From Marinitenerispora sediminis (lineage in GTDB: Bacteria; Actinomycetota; Actinomycetes; Streptosporangiales; Streptosporangiaceae), in assembly GCF_003336425.1 (NCBI RefSeq), contig NZ_QEIO01000089.1, forward strand, positions 1-48,508: a stretch of 48,508 nucleotides of DNA, in the 5' to 3' direction. Positions 40,799-48,508 of this stretch are shown in pieces. How positions within the stretch are numbered: the stretch's first letter is position 1; each line of letters starts with the position of its first letter. The notes beneath the pieces were generated by a model. The model saw nothing but the letters and a program-made list of their open reading frames with translations. It made no database searches and had not been told where the DNA came from. A program made the position numbers and the translations under genes.

Positions 40799-42622
40799 TC
40801 AGAAGGCCGACTCGGGCAGCTCCATGAGGTCCAGCGTGACGCGCTGCGCGACGACACGCTCGGCGGACAGCCGCGGCAGCACCTGGTCGGTGAAGAACCG
40901 CGCCGCCGCCACCTTGCCGGTGTAGAAGTCCCGGTCCGCCCCGCTCGCACCGTCGAGGCGGGCCAGCGCCACCTCGGCCTGGCGCAGCAGCAGCCACGCC
41001 AGCACCAGGTCGCCCAGTGCCAGCAGCAGCCGCGTGGTGTTCAGGCCGACCTTGTACAGCTCACGCGGCTCCTCGGCCGAGCGCAGCGCGTCGCCGACCA
41101 TGCTCTCCACGATCGCCTGGACGTCGGCGGCGGCCTCGGCGAGCGCGGCGCGCTCGGACTTCAGCTGCCCGTTCCCCGCGTCGCCGGCGGCGAACGCCCC
41201 GATCTCGGTCATCAGCCGGCCGAGCGCCTGCCCGTTGTTCTTCACGATCTTGCGGAAGAACAGGTCCTGCGCCTGGATCGCGGTCGTGCCCTCGTAGAGC
41301 GTGTCGATCTTGGCGTCCCGGATGTACTGCTCGATCGGGTAGTCCTGCAGGTAGCCGGAGCCGCCCAGGGTCTGCAGCGACTCGGCCAGCAGGGCGTAGG
41401 ACCGCTCGGAGCCGACTCCCTTGACCAGGGGCAGCAGCAGGTCGTTCAGCGCCTCGGCCTCGGCGGCGTCCTCGCCCCGGTGCCGGGCGATCTGCACCGC
41501 GTCCTGCTGCGTGGCGGTGTAGACGACGAGCGCGCGCAGGCCCTCGGCGTAGGCCTTCTGGTACATCAGGCTGCGCCGGACGTCCGGGTGGTGCGTGATG
41601 GTGACCCGGGGCGCGGTCTTGTCCGCCTGGCGGGTGAGGTCGGCGCCCTGTACGCGCTCCTTGGCGTAGGCCAGGGCGTTGAGGTAGCCGGTGGACAGCG
41701 TGGCGATGGCCTTCGTGCCGACCATCATCCGTGCGTACTCGATGACCCGGAACATCTGGCGGATACCGTCGTGCCGGTCGCCGACCAGGTAGCCGACCGC
41801 CGGGTGCCGGGCGCCGAACGTGAGCTCGCACGTGGTCGACGCCTTCAGGCCCATCTTGTGCTCGACGTTGGTGACGTAGGCGCCGTTGCGCTCGCCGAGC
41901 GTCCCGTCCTCGTTGACCAGGAACTTGGGGACCAGGAACAGCGACAGCCCCTTGGTGCCGGGGCCGGCCCCCTCGGGGCGGGCCAGCACGAGGTGGAAGA
42001 TGTTCTCGGTCATGTCCTGCTCACCCGAGGTGATGAAGCGCTTCACGCCCTCGATGTGCCAGGTGCCGTCCTCCTGCTGGACGGCGCGGGTCCGGCCGGC
42101 GCCGACGTCGGATCCGGCGTCGGGTTCGGTGAGCACCATGGTGGCGCCCCAGCCGCGCTCGATCGCCTGCTCGGCGAACCAGCGCTGCCACTCGTTGCCC
42201 TCCTGCCAGAGAATGTTGGCGAAGCCCGGGCCGCCGGCGTACATGTGCACCGCGGGGTTGGCGCCGAGCACGAGCTCGGACGCGGCCCAGACCAGTGAGC
42301 GCGGTGCGCCCACGCCGCCCAGCTCGCGGGGGAGGTCCAGCTGGTACCAGCCGGCGTCCATGTACGCGTGGAAGGAGCGCTTCAGGCTTTCCGGAATCGC
42401 CACCGTGTTCGTCTGCGGGTCGAAGACCGGGGGGTGGCGGTCGGAGTCCTCGAAGGACTCGGCGATCACTCCGGTGGCGAGCCGCTCGACCTCTTCCAGA
42501 ATGGTGCGGGCCGTGTCCTCGTCCAGCTCCTCGAACGGGCCGGTACCCAGCACGTCCTGGCGCGTGAAGACTTCAAAGAGGTTGAATTCGAGGTCACGGA
42601 GGTTGCTCTTGTAGTGCGTCAT
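40799..42622 (-). CDS. Acyl-CoA dehydrogenase (FadE5-like)
   Basis: A 607-residue flavoprotein of the long acyl-CoA dehydrogenase group (like mycobacterial FadE5), for the first step of fatty-acid beta-oxidation. It contains an extra N-terminal helical domain ([17 protein letters not shown]), [20 protein letters not shown] (FAD/substrate loop), [65 protein letters not shown] (the last containing the Glu region of the active site) and a C-terminal helical extension. The ATG at 42622 follows CGGAGCG. A double palindrome upstream suggests TetR-type control. It is monocistronic. Confidence 0.92.
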   Translation of the reverse strand: MTHYKSNLRDLEFNLFEVFTRQDVLGTGPFEELDEDTARTILEEVERLATGVIAESFEDSDRHPPVFDPQTNTVAIPESLKRSFHAYMDAGWYQLDLPRELGGVGAPRSLVWAASELVLGANPAVHMYAGGPGFANILWQEGNEWQRWFAEQAIERGWGATMVLTEPDAGSDVGAGRTRAVQQEDGTWHIEGVKRFITSGEQDMTENIFHLVLARPEGAGPGTKGLSLFLVPKFLVNEDGTLGERNGAYVTNVEHKMGLKASTTCELTFGARHPAVGYLVGDRHDGIRQMFRVIEYARMMVGTKAIATLSTGYLNALAYAKERVQGADLTRQADKTAPRVTITHHPDVRRSLMYQKAYAEGLRALVVYTATQQDAVQIARHRGEDAAEAEALNDLLLPLVKGVGSERSYALLAESLQTLGGSGYLQDYPIEQYIRDAKIDTLYEGTTAIQAQDLFFRKIVKNNGQALGRLMTEIGAFAAGDAGNGQLKSERAALAEAAADVQAIVESMVGDALRSAEEPRELYKVGLNTTRLLLALGDLVLAWLLLRQAEVALARLDGASGADRDFYTGKVAAARFFTDQVLPRLSAERVVAQRVTLDLMELPESAF

Positions 42623-42666
42623 GGCGCGCTCCGCTGTGTCCTGGCCGCAGTGTGTGCACACGCGAT

Positions 42667-42704
42667 CTACTGGCTAGTAACAAATTCAGGTTACTACCCA
42701 GTAG
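42667..42704 (-). promoter_or_regulatory. Double palindromic operator upstream of the acyl-CoA dehydrogenase
   Basis: CTACTGGCTAGTAAC (42667-42681) and GTTACTACCCAGTAG (42690-42704) are reverse complements with one mismatch. Each half is itself a TACT-N4-AGTA palindrome (42668-42679 and 42692-42703), 24 bp apart. This suits two regulator dimers, for instance of a TetR-type repressor of fatty-acid genes. It lies 45-82 bp upstream of the ATG. Confidence 0.6.
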
Positions 42705-42735
42705 GGGGTGTGCGCCAGTGCGGGGCGCCGCGGGC

Positions 42736-43257
42736 TCAGGTGCCGATCGCCATCACCCGCGCGATGGCGTCCAGCAGCGCGCCCACCTCGGGCAGGGGCC
42801 CCTCGCCCAGTTCGAGGCGGCGGCCGTCGCGCGTCCAGCGCGCCAGCCGCGTACGGCGCACGGTCCGCGGACCGCGGACGGTGCTGTCGGCCTCCAGCAG
42901 GAAGAAGTCCGGGTCGGAGGGCCCCAGGAACGGGTCGGCGATCCGGGTGCCGCACACCAGGTACGCCTCACCGGTGCGCATCGGCTGCGGCAGCACCACC
43001 ACGGCCGCCTCCAGGGAGCCGCGCTCGGCGTACAGCGCCGACAGCCCGGTCGGCGGCAGCCGGTCCGCCTCGGGCAGGCTCGCGCCGGCCCGGTGCCACG
43101 CGCCGCGCAGCCCATCGGCGAGCTGCCCGTCGTGCGCCAGCGTGAGGAAGCGGTGGCCCAGCTGGAAGGTGATCGCGCGCAGTACCACGTGGGTGAACTC
43201 GTCGTGATGCCGACGGGGCACGTCGTCATTCCGACCCCGACCGTGCCCGACCCGCAT
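42736..43257 (-). CDS. Hypothetical protein
   Basis: A 173-residue soluble protein not recognised as a known family. It begins MRVGHGRGRNDDVPRRHHDE, with FTHVVLRAITFQLGHRFLTLAHDG, an apparent beta-rich middle (AAVVVLPQPMRTGEAYLVCG) and DPDFFLLEADSTVRGPRTVRRTRLARWTRDG, then a short helix (VGALLDAIARVMAIG). The ATG at 43257 was selected because GGAGG lies about seven bases before it; residues upstream in frame are low complexity. It faces away from the glycosyltransferase gene to the right. Confidence 0.6.
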   Translation of the reverse strand: MRVGHGRGRNDDVPRRHHDEFTHVVLRAITFQLGHRFLTLAHDGQLADGLRGAWHRAGASLPEADRLPPTGLSALYAERGSLEAAVVVLPQPMRTGEAYLVCGTRIADPFLGPSDPDFFLLEADSTVRGPRTVRRTRLARWTRDGRRLELGEGPLPEVGALLDAIARVMAIGT

Positions 43258-43725
43258 TCGTCCGCCTCCGCATCGACATGGCGCCGCACGCACCGCTGCG
43301 ATTGTCACAGAATCACGGCACCGCGGAATGGGGGACCGCGCGCGCTCCGTCCGTAACGTGATCATTTCGTGCTCGGCGCCGCCGACCGGAGCGGGCTCCC
43401 CGATCGAGGGGCGACCGCTCCGCGACCGCAGGGGCCCTTCGGCGCCCCGGTTCCCCGGGGCCCGCACCGCCGGAGCGGCCGCGGCGGCGGCGGGTGTGTC
43501 GGCGCGTGGTGGCCGGAACGCCGGCACGAAGATCATCTGCGGTTGATTGTACGAAAGTCCCGAATTGCAGGAGAAATCGATAGCTCATCGGAGACGGTGA
43601 CAAAAGGCCGTAATGTGAGGCTGTTTGCGTTTTGTGGCGGTCCCTCCGGGGGCGATCTAATGATCCGGAACCAACTTGTATCGTTTCGTCGGAAACAACT
43701 GACGACGGCGGGCGGAGGCCGGTTC
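43258..43725. other. Intergenic region before the UGT gene
   Basis: About 470 bp without a supported gene. The right part (43540-43720) is clearly lower in GC than its surroundings, with words such as TTGATTGTACGAAAG. This may be promoter DNA or a remnant of foreign sequence. An in-frame ATG at about 43661 would extend the glycosyltransferase by 22 residues of non-family sequence. No hairpin or tRNA is evident. Confidence 0.45.
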
Positions 43726-45033
43726 ATGGACGAGCGGAGACTGACAGTGCTCTTCCTCCCGGAGAGCGCCTACGGTCCCACGAGCAACTGCGTGGGCATC
43801 GGCGACGTGCTGCGCGAACGCGGGCACCGGGTCGTGTTCGCCTCCGAGCGGTCATGGGCCGGGCACCTCACCGCCCGCGGCTTCGAAGAGGTCGTGGTCG
43901 ACATCGAGTCCGCGCCCGAGGGAAGCGGCCCCGAGCCGGACCCGTTCTGGCGGGGGTACGTCGACACGCTCGCGCCCGAATTCCGCCGGAGCACCTACGA
44001 GCAGCTCGAAACGGTCATCGCCCGCATGTGGGCGACCCTGATCCAGGGCGTCAAGCGCGCCGAGCCGCAGCTCAGGCGGGCCGTCGCGGAACTGCGGCCG
44101 GACATCGTCGTCGAGGACAACGTGGTGCTGTTCCCCGCGCTGGCCACGGCCGGCGTGCCGCTCGTCCGCATCGCCTCGTGCAACCCCCTGGAGGTCCCCG
44201 GGACCGACGTCCCGCCGATCTTCTCCGGGTACCCGTCCAACGACCGCAGCCAGTGGAGCCGGTTCCGCGCGGAGTTCGAACGCACCCACCGCCGGCTCTG
44301 GGAGGACTTCGACGCGTGGGCGCAGCGCCAGGGCGCCGCCCCGCTGCCCTACCTGCGGTTCATGCCCGAGGCCGACGTCAACCTCTACCTCTACCCGGAG
44401 GTCGCCGACTACGTGGACCGGCGGGAGATGAACCCCAACTGGATCCGACTGGAGTCGTCGGTCCGCCGCGCCGACGAGCCGTTCGAGGTCCCCGAGAAGA
44501 TCGCCCACGGCGAGGGCTCGCTGATCTACTTCAGCCTCGGCACCCTCGGTGCCGGGGACGTCCGGCTCATGCAGCGCCTGATCGACATGCTGGAGCACAC
44601 CGTCCACCGCTACATCGTCGCGCTGGGCCCCCGGCACGCCGAGCTGCGGCTGCCGCGCAACGTGTGGGGCGCGGAGTTCGTCCCGCAGACCTCCATCCTG
44701 CCGCTGGTCGACCTGGTGATCACCCACGGCGGCAACAACACGGTCACCGAGGCGTTCCACTTCGGCAAGCCGATGGTCGTGATGCCGCTGTTCTGGGACC
44801 AGTACGACAACGCCCAGCGCGTCCAGGAACTCGGCTTCGGCGCGCGGCTGGACCCGCACCGGGTCACCTTCCGGGAGCTGCACGAAGCGGTCGAACGGCT
44901 GCTCGGCAACGCCTGGATGCGCCAGCGGCTCCGCGAGATCGGTGCGGAGATCCGCGAGCGGGACGGACTCGGCCGGGCCGCCGACGAGATCGAGCGGGCC
45001 GGCATCGCGCACGTGACCGGCACGAGGGTCTGA
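43726..45033 (+). CDS. UDP-glycosyltransferase-like (GT1/MGT family) glycosyltransferase
   Basis: A 435-residue GT-B enzyme of family 1. The N-terminal acceptor domain starts RLTVLFLPESAYGPTSNCVGIGDVLRERGHRVVFASE. The C-terminal donor domain carries LIYFSLGTLGAGD and the PSPG-like nucleotide-sugar motif VPQTSILPLVDLVITHGGNNTVTEAFHFGKPMVVMPLFWDQYDNAQRV (about residues 320-367). ATG 43726 follows GGCGGAGGCC. Enzymes of this type glycosylate macrolides, flavonoids or other hydrophobic aglycones, and some give resistance to a macrolide. No biosynthetic genes lie beside it, so a detoxification role is as plausible as a tailoring one. Confidence 0.85.
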   Translation: MDERRLTVLFLPESAYGPTSNCVGIGDVLRERGHRVVFASERSWAGHLTARGFEEVVVDIESAPEGSGPEPDPFWRGYVDTLAPEFRRSTYEQLETVIARMWATLIQGVKRAEPQLRRAVAELRPDIVVEDNVVLFPALATAGVPLVRIASCNPLEVPGTDVPPIFSGYPSNDRSQWSRFRAEFERTHRRLWEDFDAWAQRQGAAPLPYLRFMPEADVNLYLYPEVADYVDRREMNPNWIRLESSVRRADEPFEVPEKIAHGEGSLIYFSLGTLGAGDVRLMQRLIDMLEHTVHRYIVALGPRHAELRLPRNVWGAEFVPQTSILPLVDLVITHGGNNTVTEAFHFGKPMVVMPLFWDQYDNAQRVQELGFGARLDPHRVTFRELHEAVERLLGNAWMRQRLREIGAEIRERDGLGRAADEIERAGIAHVTGTRV

Positions 45034-45039
45034 TCTGGC

Positions 45040-45080
45040 GCCGGGCGCGGCGCGGCCGGACGCCGCTGGCCGCGCCCGGC
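45040..45080. terminator. Hairpin between the UGT gene and its convergent neighbour
   Basis: GCCGGGCGCGGC (45040-45051) pairs exactly with GCCGCGCCCGGC (45069-45080), a 12-bp stem with a 17-nt loop that could pair further inside. It begins 7 bp after the glycosyltransferase stop. Confidence 0.55.
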
Positions 45081-45090
45081 CTGTTCGGCG

Positions 45091-45507
45091 TCAGGCGGGC
45101 CGGATCGGGCGGAACCGCGTCTCCGGGTCGGGGTCCCGGTAGGGCGGCGACTCCACCCACAGCGCCAGGCTCGTGCCGTCGCGGCGGATGAGTGCGGTGT
45201 AGCGGTACCCGTCGGCCGGGTCGCTCGCCTCGGCGTCCCCTCCGCCGTCGGGGAACCGGCGCAGTGAGCCGTCCCAGCCGCGCTCTCGCCAGGCGGTGTG
45301 CAGGGCCTCCAGCACCGGCGTCGCGGCGGCCCCGAGCCGGCAGACGTAGGTGGCCGAGGCCGTGAAGGCGGTGCCGCCCGCGGCCGCCGGGTCCGCCTGC
45401 GCGGTGTCGGCGACCACGAACTCCAACGGGGCGGGCAGCAGCCCGCCGAGGGCGGCCCCCCGTTCCATGGCCTGCCGGGCCGCCGCGGCCTTCTCCCTGG
45501 TCTCCAT
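45091..45507 (-). CDS. Hypothetical protein downstream of the DUF1023 gene
   Basis: A 138-residue soluble protein I cannot assign. An N-terminal helix (REKAAAARQAMERGAALGGLLP) is followed by a beta-rich part: LEFVVADTAQADP, TYVCRLGAAATPVLEALHTAWRERGWDGSLRRFPDGGG, YRYTALIRRDGTSLALWVESPPYRDPDPE. The pattern of a helix plus strands with RDGTSLALWVE recalls small accessory or immunity-type proteins found near DUF1023 genes, but I have no firm match. The ATG at 45507 follows GGAAGGAG. It is 32 bp after the DUF1023 gene and likely co-transcribed. Confidence 0.65.
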   Translation of the reverse strand: METREKAAAARQAMERGAALGGLLPAPLEFVVADTAQADPAAAGGTAFTASATYVCRLGAAATPVLEALHTAWRERGWDGSLRRFPDGGGDAEASDPADGYRYTALIRRDGTSLALWVESPPYRDPDPETRFRPIRPA

Positions 45508-45539
45508 CGGACTCCTTCCGTCCCCTCCTCGCCCGGCTT

Positions 45540-46679
45540 CTATAGTCGCGGCCGCCCCGACCGCCCGCGCGGGCGGTGCGCGCCGCGTCCCGGTGGGCGG
45601 GGCCGCGCCCCGGCGTCGGCGGCGGTTGCCTGCTCCGGGTCCGAACGGCGGCCGACCCTGCTGCCGAACCAGTCGCCGAGCCGCGCCACCTGGGTGCCGG
45701 CGGCCCGCGCGGCCGGGACCTTCGTCACCCGGTCCAGGTCGCCGGTGACGATGTAGACGGCGTTGAGGAACGCGGGGGTCCCCTCCGTCCCGTACCCGAG
45801 ATGGCCGATGGTCCCGGTCTCGACCAGGGTGGCGCGGAAGGAGGGGTGCGCCGGGTTCGTCCCGTGCACGAACGAGGGAGTGCGGACGACCGGGTCGATC
45901 GGTGATGCCGCGACGAGGAACCGGTCGGGGGTGAATCCGAGGTCCTCGACGCTGCGGATGTGCCGACCGAGCCCCGGGCTCCCGGCGATGAGGACGGTGT
46001 CGACGACCTTGGTCAGGTCGGCTGCCGCGGCGGCGTGGCCGACCACGGTGGAGCCGTAGCTGTATCCGATGAGCGTCGTCGGACCGCGCTGCTCTCCCCG
46101 GACGTTGGCCGCCCTGAGCCCCCCCAAGAAGCTGGTGAGGGCGGCGTGGCCATCGCGCGCGTAGCGGGCCGACATCGCGTCCGGGACCAGCAGGTCGGGG
46201 CTCTTGTAACCGAGCCAGAAGACGGCCGCGTTGTCGCCGAGGTCCGTGTAGGAGTCCGCCCGGTCCCGCAGCCGCCGGACGAAGTCGAGCGCGTGGTTCA
46301 GGTACTTCGGGCTGCGGGTGTTGGTCGCCGTGCCCGGCACGAGCACGGAGGTGGCGACAGCGTGGTCGGGGTCGTTGTAGGAGATGGCGACACGGGTGTC
46401 GGTCCCGCCGACCGTGCTCGGCGGGACGAAGAGCAGCAGCAGGCCGCCGCTGGCGCGGAACTCCTCGCGCAGCCGGACGGCGTCGAGGTCGCCCGTGCGC
46501 TCGATGTAGGCGTCGAGCAGGCGGGTGTTGGCGTAGTGCCGGGCCAGCGAGGGGACGCCGTCGAGGCCGCCGATGGCGGCTGGCATGTCCTCGACGTAGT
46601 GCCTGCGCTCCTCGTCGCCGAGTCCCGCCCACCAGGTGCGGACCTGGTCGGGCGTCCCTGCGGGCGGGGTCGGTGCCAT
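45540..46679 (-). CDS. DUF1023 alpha/beta hydrolase-fold protein
   Basis: A 379-residue protein with an N-terminal WXG100-like helical region (QVRTWWAGLGDEERRHYVEDMP) and a DUF1023 hydrolase domain. The nucleophile elbow is TLIGYSYGSTVVG (Ser within GYSYG, about residue 211). Other parts are LLLLFVPPSTVGGTDTRVAISYNDPDHAVATSVLVPGTATN, DNAAVFWLGYKSPD, VDTVLIAGSPGLGRHI and VHGTNPAHPSFRATLVETGTIGHLGYG, near the His position. DUF1023 proteins are common in actinobacteria and often linked to ESX-type secretion; here no ESX genes are nearby. ATG 46679 is preceded by a G-rich site (GGGGGGC). The tail is Arg/Pro-rich. Confidence 0.83.
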   Translation of the reverse strand: MAPTPPAGTPDQVRTWWAGLGDEERRHYVEDMPAAIGGLDGVPSLARHYANTRLLDAYIERTGDLDAVRLREEFRASGGLLLLFVPPSTVGGTDTRVAISYNDPDHAVATSVLVPGTATNTRSPKYLNHALDFVRRLRDRADSYTDLGDNAAVFWLGYKSPDLLVPDAMSARYARDGHAALTSFLGGLRAANVRGEQRGPTTLIGYSYGSTVVGHAAAAADLTKVVDTVLIAGSPGLGRHIRSVEDLGFTPDRFLVAASPIDPVVRTPSFVHGTNPAHPSFRATLVETGTIGHLGYGTEGTPAFLNAVYIVTGDLDRVTKVPAARAAGTQVARLGDWFGSRVGRRSDPEQATAADAGARPRPPGRGAHRPRGRSGRPRL

Positions 46680-46854
46680 GGAAAGCCCCCCGGGGGTCGG
46701 GCCGCGCTCGGATGACCGGCGCCTGCCGACGCCGGCACCATCATGCCAGGGGAGGCGAACATGAATGCGAACAGTTGCCCATCTACCGGGCATCTGGCGT
46801 GGAACTACCATCGTTGGCGGCGACGGCGGTGACGAGGGTGGCGGAGGGACGCGC

Positions 46855-47485
46855 GTGGCGGACGAGGACGATGAGGTACTGCGCAGGGCGCTGGACGCCG
46901 CGCGGAGACTACCGACCGAGGAGGAGCGCCAGGCGGCGATCGACCGGGCGGGGCGCGCCTACGCCCGCAAGGGGGGTCGTCAAGCTCGGCGCCTTCATGG
47001 GGCTGTTCGGGATCCCCGTCGTGCTCGCCCTCATCGAGAGCGTGGGGTTGCTCCCCCAGGCGTTCACCACCCAGCCGCTCGCGACCGTGGGCGCGATCGC
47101 GGCGACGCTCGGCGGCGTCTACGGGTGGGCCTACGGTGCGAAGCAGTTCTTCCGGGTGAAGGACCGGATCACCGACCGCCGCGCCGAGCGCCGCCGCGCT
47201 CCGCGCCCGGCTCGCGCGCAGACGCCCGAGCGGGTGGCCGCGCCCCGGGAGGCCCCGCGCACGGCCACCGCGGCCGCCGCGGCCGCCGCCAGGGGGCGCG
47301 GCACCGCGGCCGCGGCCGCGGCGGCGGACACCGCCCCGCGGGCGGCGCGGGCGGCCGCGGACCTTCCGGCGCAGGGGGTCGCCGCCGCCGTGACCGGCCG
47401 CACGGGGGCGGGGCCGGCGACGGCCGGCCCGGCGTCCGGCCGGAAGGTCGACCTCGTCAAGCGGGGAGCGCCGCGCCGCCGGTGA
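46855..47485 (+). pseudogene. Membrane protein gene interrupted by a frameshift in a G run
   Basis: GTG 46855 follows GGCGGAGGGAC and opens VADEDDEVLRRALDAARRLPTEEERQAAIDRAGRAYARKG. That frame then degenerates into Arg-rich sequence at a run of six G (46971-46976), while the next frame carries on with VVKLGAFMGLFGIPVVLALIESVG, a second helix and a long Ala/Arg tail, ending at 47485. Removing one G would join them into a single protein of about 209 residues with two membrane helices (GLFGIPVVLALIESVGLL; ATVGAIAATLGGVYGWAYG). It could be a true mutation, a phase-variable tract or a sequencing error. The family is not recognised. Confidence 0.65.
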
Positions 47486-47518
47486 CCCGGGTGCCGCGCG
47501 CCCTTCCCGCGGTGCCTG

Positions 47519-48505
47519 TCAGTCCTCCCGCGCGGGCAGCCCCGGCGGGTTGATCTCCGACTCCGGGATGGTGTCGGCCTCGATGCCCCACCGCGCCAGC
47601 ACCTCGGCGTACCGGCCGTTCTCGATGACGGTGTTCAGCGCCTGGCTGAGCGGCTCGACCAGGCCGTTGCCCTTCTGGGTGGTCGCGGCGATCTCGGCGG
47701 GCAGGTCGCCGCCACCGGGCACCTCGCCCACGATCGTGCTCTCCTGGGCGGCGGCCACGTGGTAGGACACCATCGGCGTGGGCCCGAAGTGCAGGTCGAT
47801 GCGGCCGGACCGCAGGGCGAGGTAGTAGTCCGACGGGTTGGTGTAGTACTGGAAGTCGACCGGCTCCAGGCCGTCCGCCTGGTTCTCCTCGTCCCAGCCG
47901 ACCAGGATCTCCTCCTGGTTGGTGCCCGCGTCCACCGCGATCGAGAGCCCGGCGACGTCCGTGCGGTCCCGGACCGTGATGTCGCTGTCCGCACGGGCCT
48001 CGAAGGACAGCGAGTCCACGCGGTAGGTGGCGAAGTCGAAGATCTCCTTGCGCTCCTCGGTCACCGTGATGTTGGAGATGCCGACGTCGTACTGCCCGCT
48101 CTCCACCGACAGCAGCAGGTTGTCCCACGAGGTGACCTCCAGCCGGAGGTCGAGGTCCAGCACGTCGGCGACGAGCTGCGCGATGTCGGGCTCGCTGCCG
48201 ATGATGGTCTCGTCGTCGTCGGCGAAGAACGCGAGCGGCACCCCGCCGGTGCCGGACACCCCGACCACCAGCTCGCCGGACTCCCGGATCTCCTCGGGCA
48301 CCAGTTCCGCGATCTCCGGCACGGCCTGCGCGCGGACCCGGTCCTGCTCGGGACTGGTGTTGATGGCGAACCCCTCGGCCTCGCGGGAACCGGCGGAGTC
48401 CCCGGTCGCGGGTTCACCTCCGCAGGCGGTGAGCGCTAGCAGCGCCGCTGCGGCAAGGGCGGCGAGGCGGACGGGCCGAGCGGGGGCCGGGGGAAGGGAC
48501 GGCAT
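47519..48505 (-). CDS. Polar amino-acid ABC transporter substrate-binding lipoprotein
   Basis: A 328-residue family 3 extracellular solute-binding protein. The signal peptide ends in the lipobox LTACGG (Cys about residue 28). The mature domain shows ESGELVVGVSGTGGVPLAFF, IIGSEPDIAQLVADVLDLDLRLEVTSWDNLLLSVESGQYDVGISNITVTEERKEIFDFATYRVDSLSFEA, VAGLSIAVDAGTNQEE, YLALRSGRIDLHFGP and a C-terminal VIENGRYAEVLARWGIEAD. It would bind a polar amino acid such as glutamate, glutamine or arginine. The ATG at 48505 is three bases from the window edge, so its ribosome-binding site and partner genes lie outside. Confidence 0.9.
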   Translation of the reverse strand: MPSLPPAPARPVRLAALAAAALLALTACGGEPATGDSAGSREAEGFAINTSPEQDRVRAQAVPEIAELVPEEIRESGELVVGVSGTGGVPLAFFADDDETIIGSEPDIAQLVADVLDLDLRLEVTSWDNLLLSVESGQYDVGISNITVTEERKEIFDFATYRVDSLSFEARADSDITVRDRTDVAGLSIAVDAGTNQEEILVGWDEENQADGLEPVDFQYYTNPSDYYLALRSGRIDLHFGPTPMVSYHVAAAQESTIVGEVPGGGDLPAEIAATTQKGNGLVEPLSQALNTVIENGRYAEVLARWGIEADTIPESEINPPGLPARED

Positions 48506-48508
48506 GGG

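Overview
The window is about 48.5 kb of very GC-rich DNA with strong third-position GC bias, frequent GTG and TTG starts, ATGA/GTGA gene overlaps, and families typical of high-GC Gram-positive bacteria: a SigR-like ECF sigma factor, a SigB/SigF-type sigma factor, PurS/PurQ/PurL, DUF3817, DUF6458 and a Vms1/baeRF protein. An actinobacterium, probably near Nocardiopsis/Streptomonospora, is the best guess, but the genus cannot be proved from this window. It reads as ordinary chromosome: I see no phage, transposase, plasmid, CRISPR array, rRNA or tRNA gene.

Layout. 1-4.0 kb: 3' end of a medium-chain dehydrogenase, an MHS-family transporter, a spermidine-synthase-like methyltransferase, thioredoxin and a DUF202 membrane pair. 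4.0-8.6 kb: a surface-carbohydrate module in which a leftward operon (WbqC-like protein, PIG-L/LmbE deacetylase, sugar-nucleotide epimerase) diverges from a processive family 2 glycosyltransferase. 8.7-12 kb: DUF3817, SURF1, then about 1.1 kb with no gene I can support but with a two-hairpin small-RNA candidate resembling 6C RNA, and an ArsR-type regulator. 12.2-16.4 kb: an alpha/beta-hydrolase-fold protein without its nucleophile, two FluC/CrcB fluoride-channel subunits, and an ABC exporter with a small XRE regulator. 16.5-25.1 kb: a class II aldolase behind a possible iron box, then a choline-to-glycine-betaine module (betaine aldehyde dehydrogenase, GMC choline dehydrogenase, and a QAT transporter with a fused double permease), interrupted by two opposed arrays of 26-bp repeats.

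25.3-33.3 kb: a SigB-like sigma factor lacking part of region 2, a membrane protein and Vms1/baeRF pair, and a purine operon (purS, an RsbW-like kinase-fold gene, purQ, a secreted or anchored protein, purL). It is followed by a SigR-like ECF factor with no anti-sigma gene beside it. 33.7-37.2 kb: E1alpha, E1beta and E2 of a 2-oxoacid dehydrogenase. 37.4-40.6 kb: a hypothetical protein, an intergenic region with a perfect inverted pair of DnaA boxes, a probably leaderless FadR-type regulator and its MFS transporter, and DUF6458. 40.8-48.5 kb: an acyl-CoA dehydrogenase behind a double palindromic operator, a UGT-type glycosyltransferase, a DUF1023 hydrolase, a membrane-protein gene broken by a frameshift in a G run, and a polar amino-acid-binding lipoprotein.

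The clearest functional unit is the betaine module: it would import quaternary amines and oxidise choline to the osmoprotectant glycine betaine. The points most worth checking are the sigma factor with the region 2 deletion, the RsbW-like gene inside the purine operon, the 26-bp opposed repeat arrays, the small-RNA locus, the DnaA-box pair and the nucleophile-less hydrolase.
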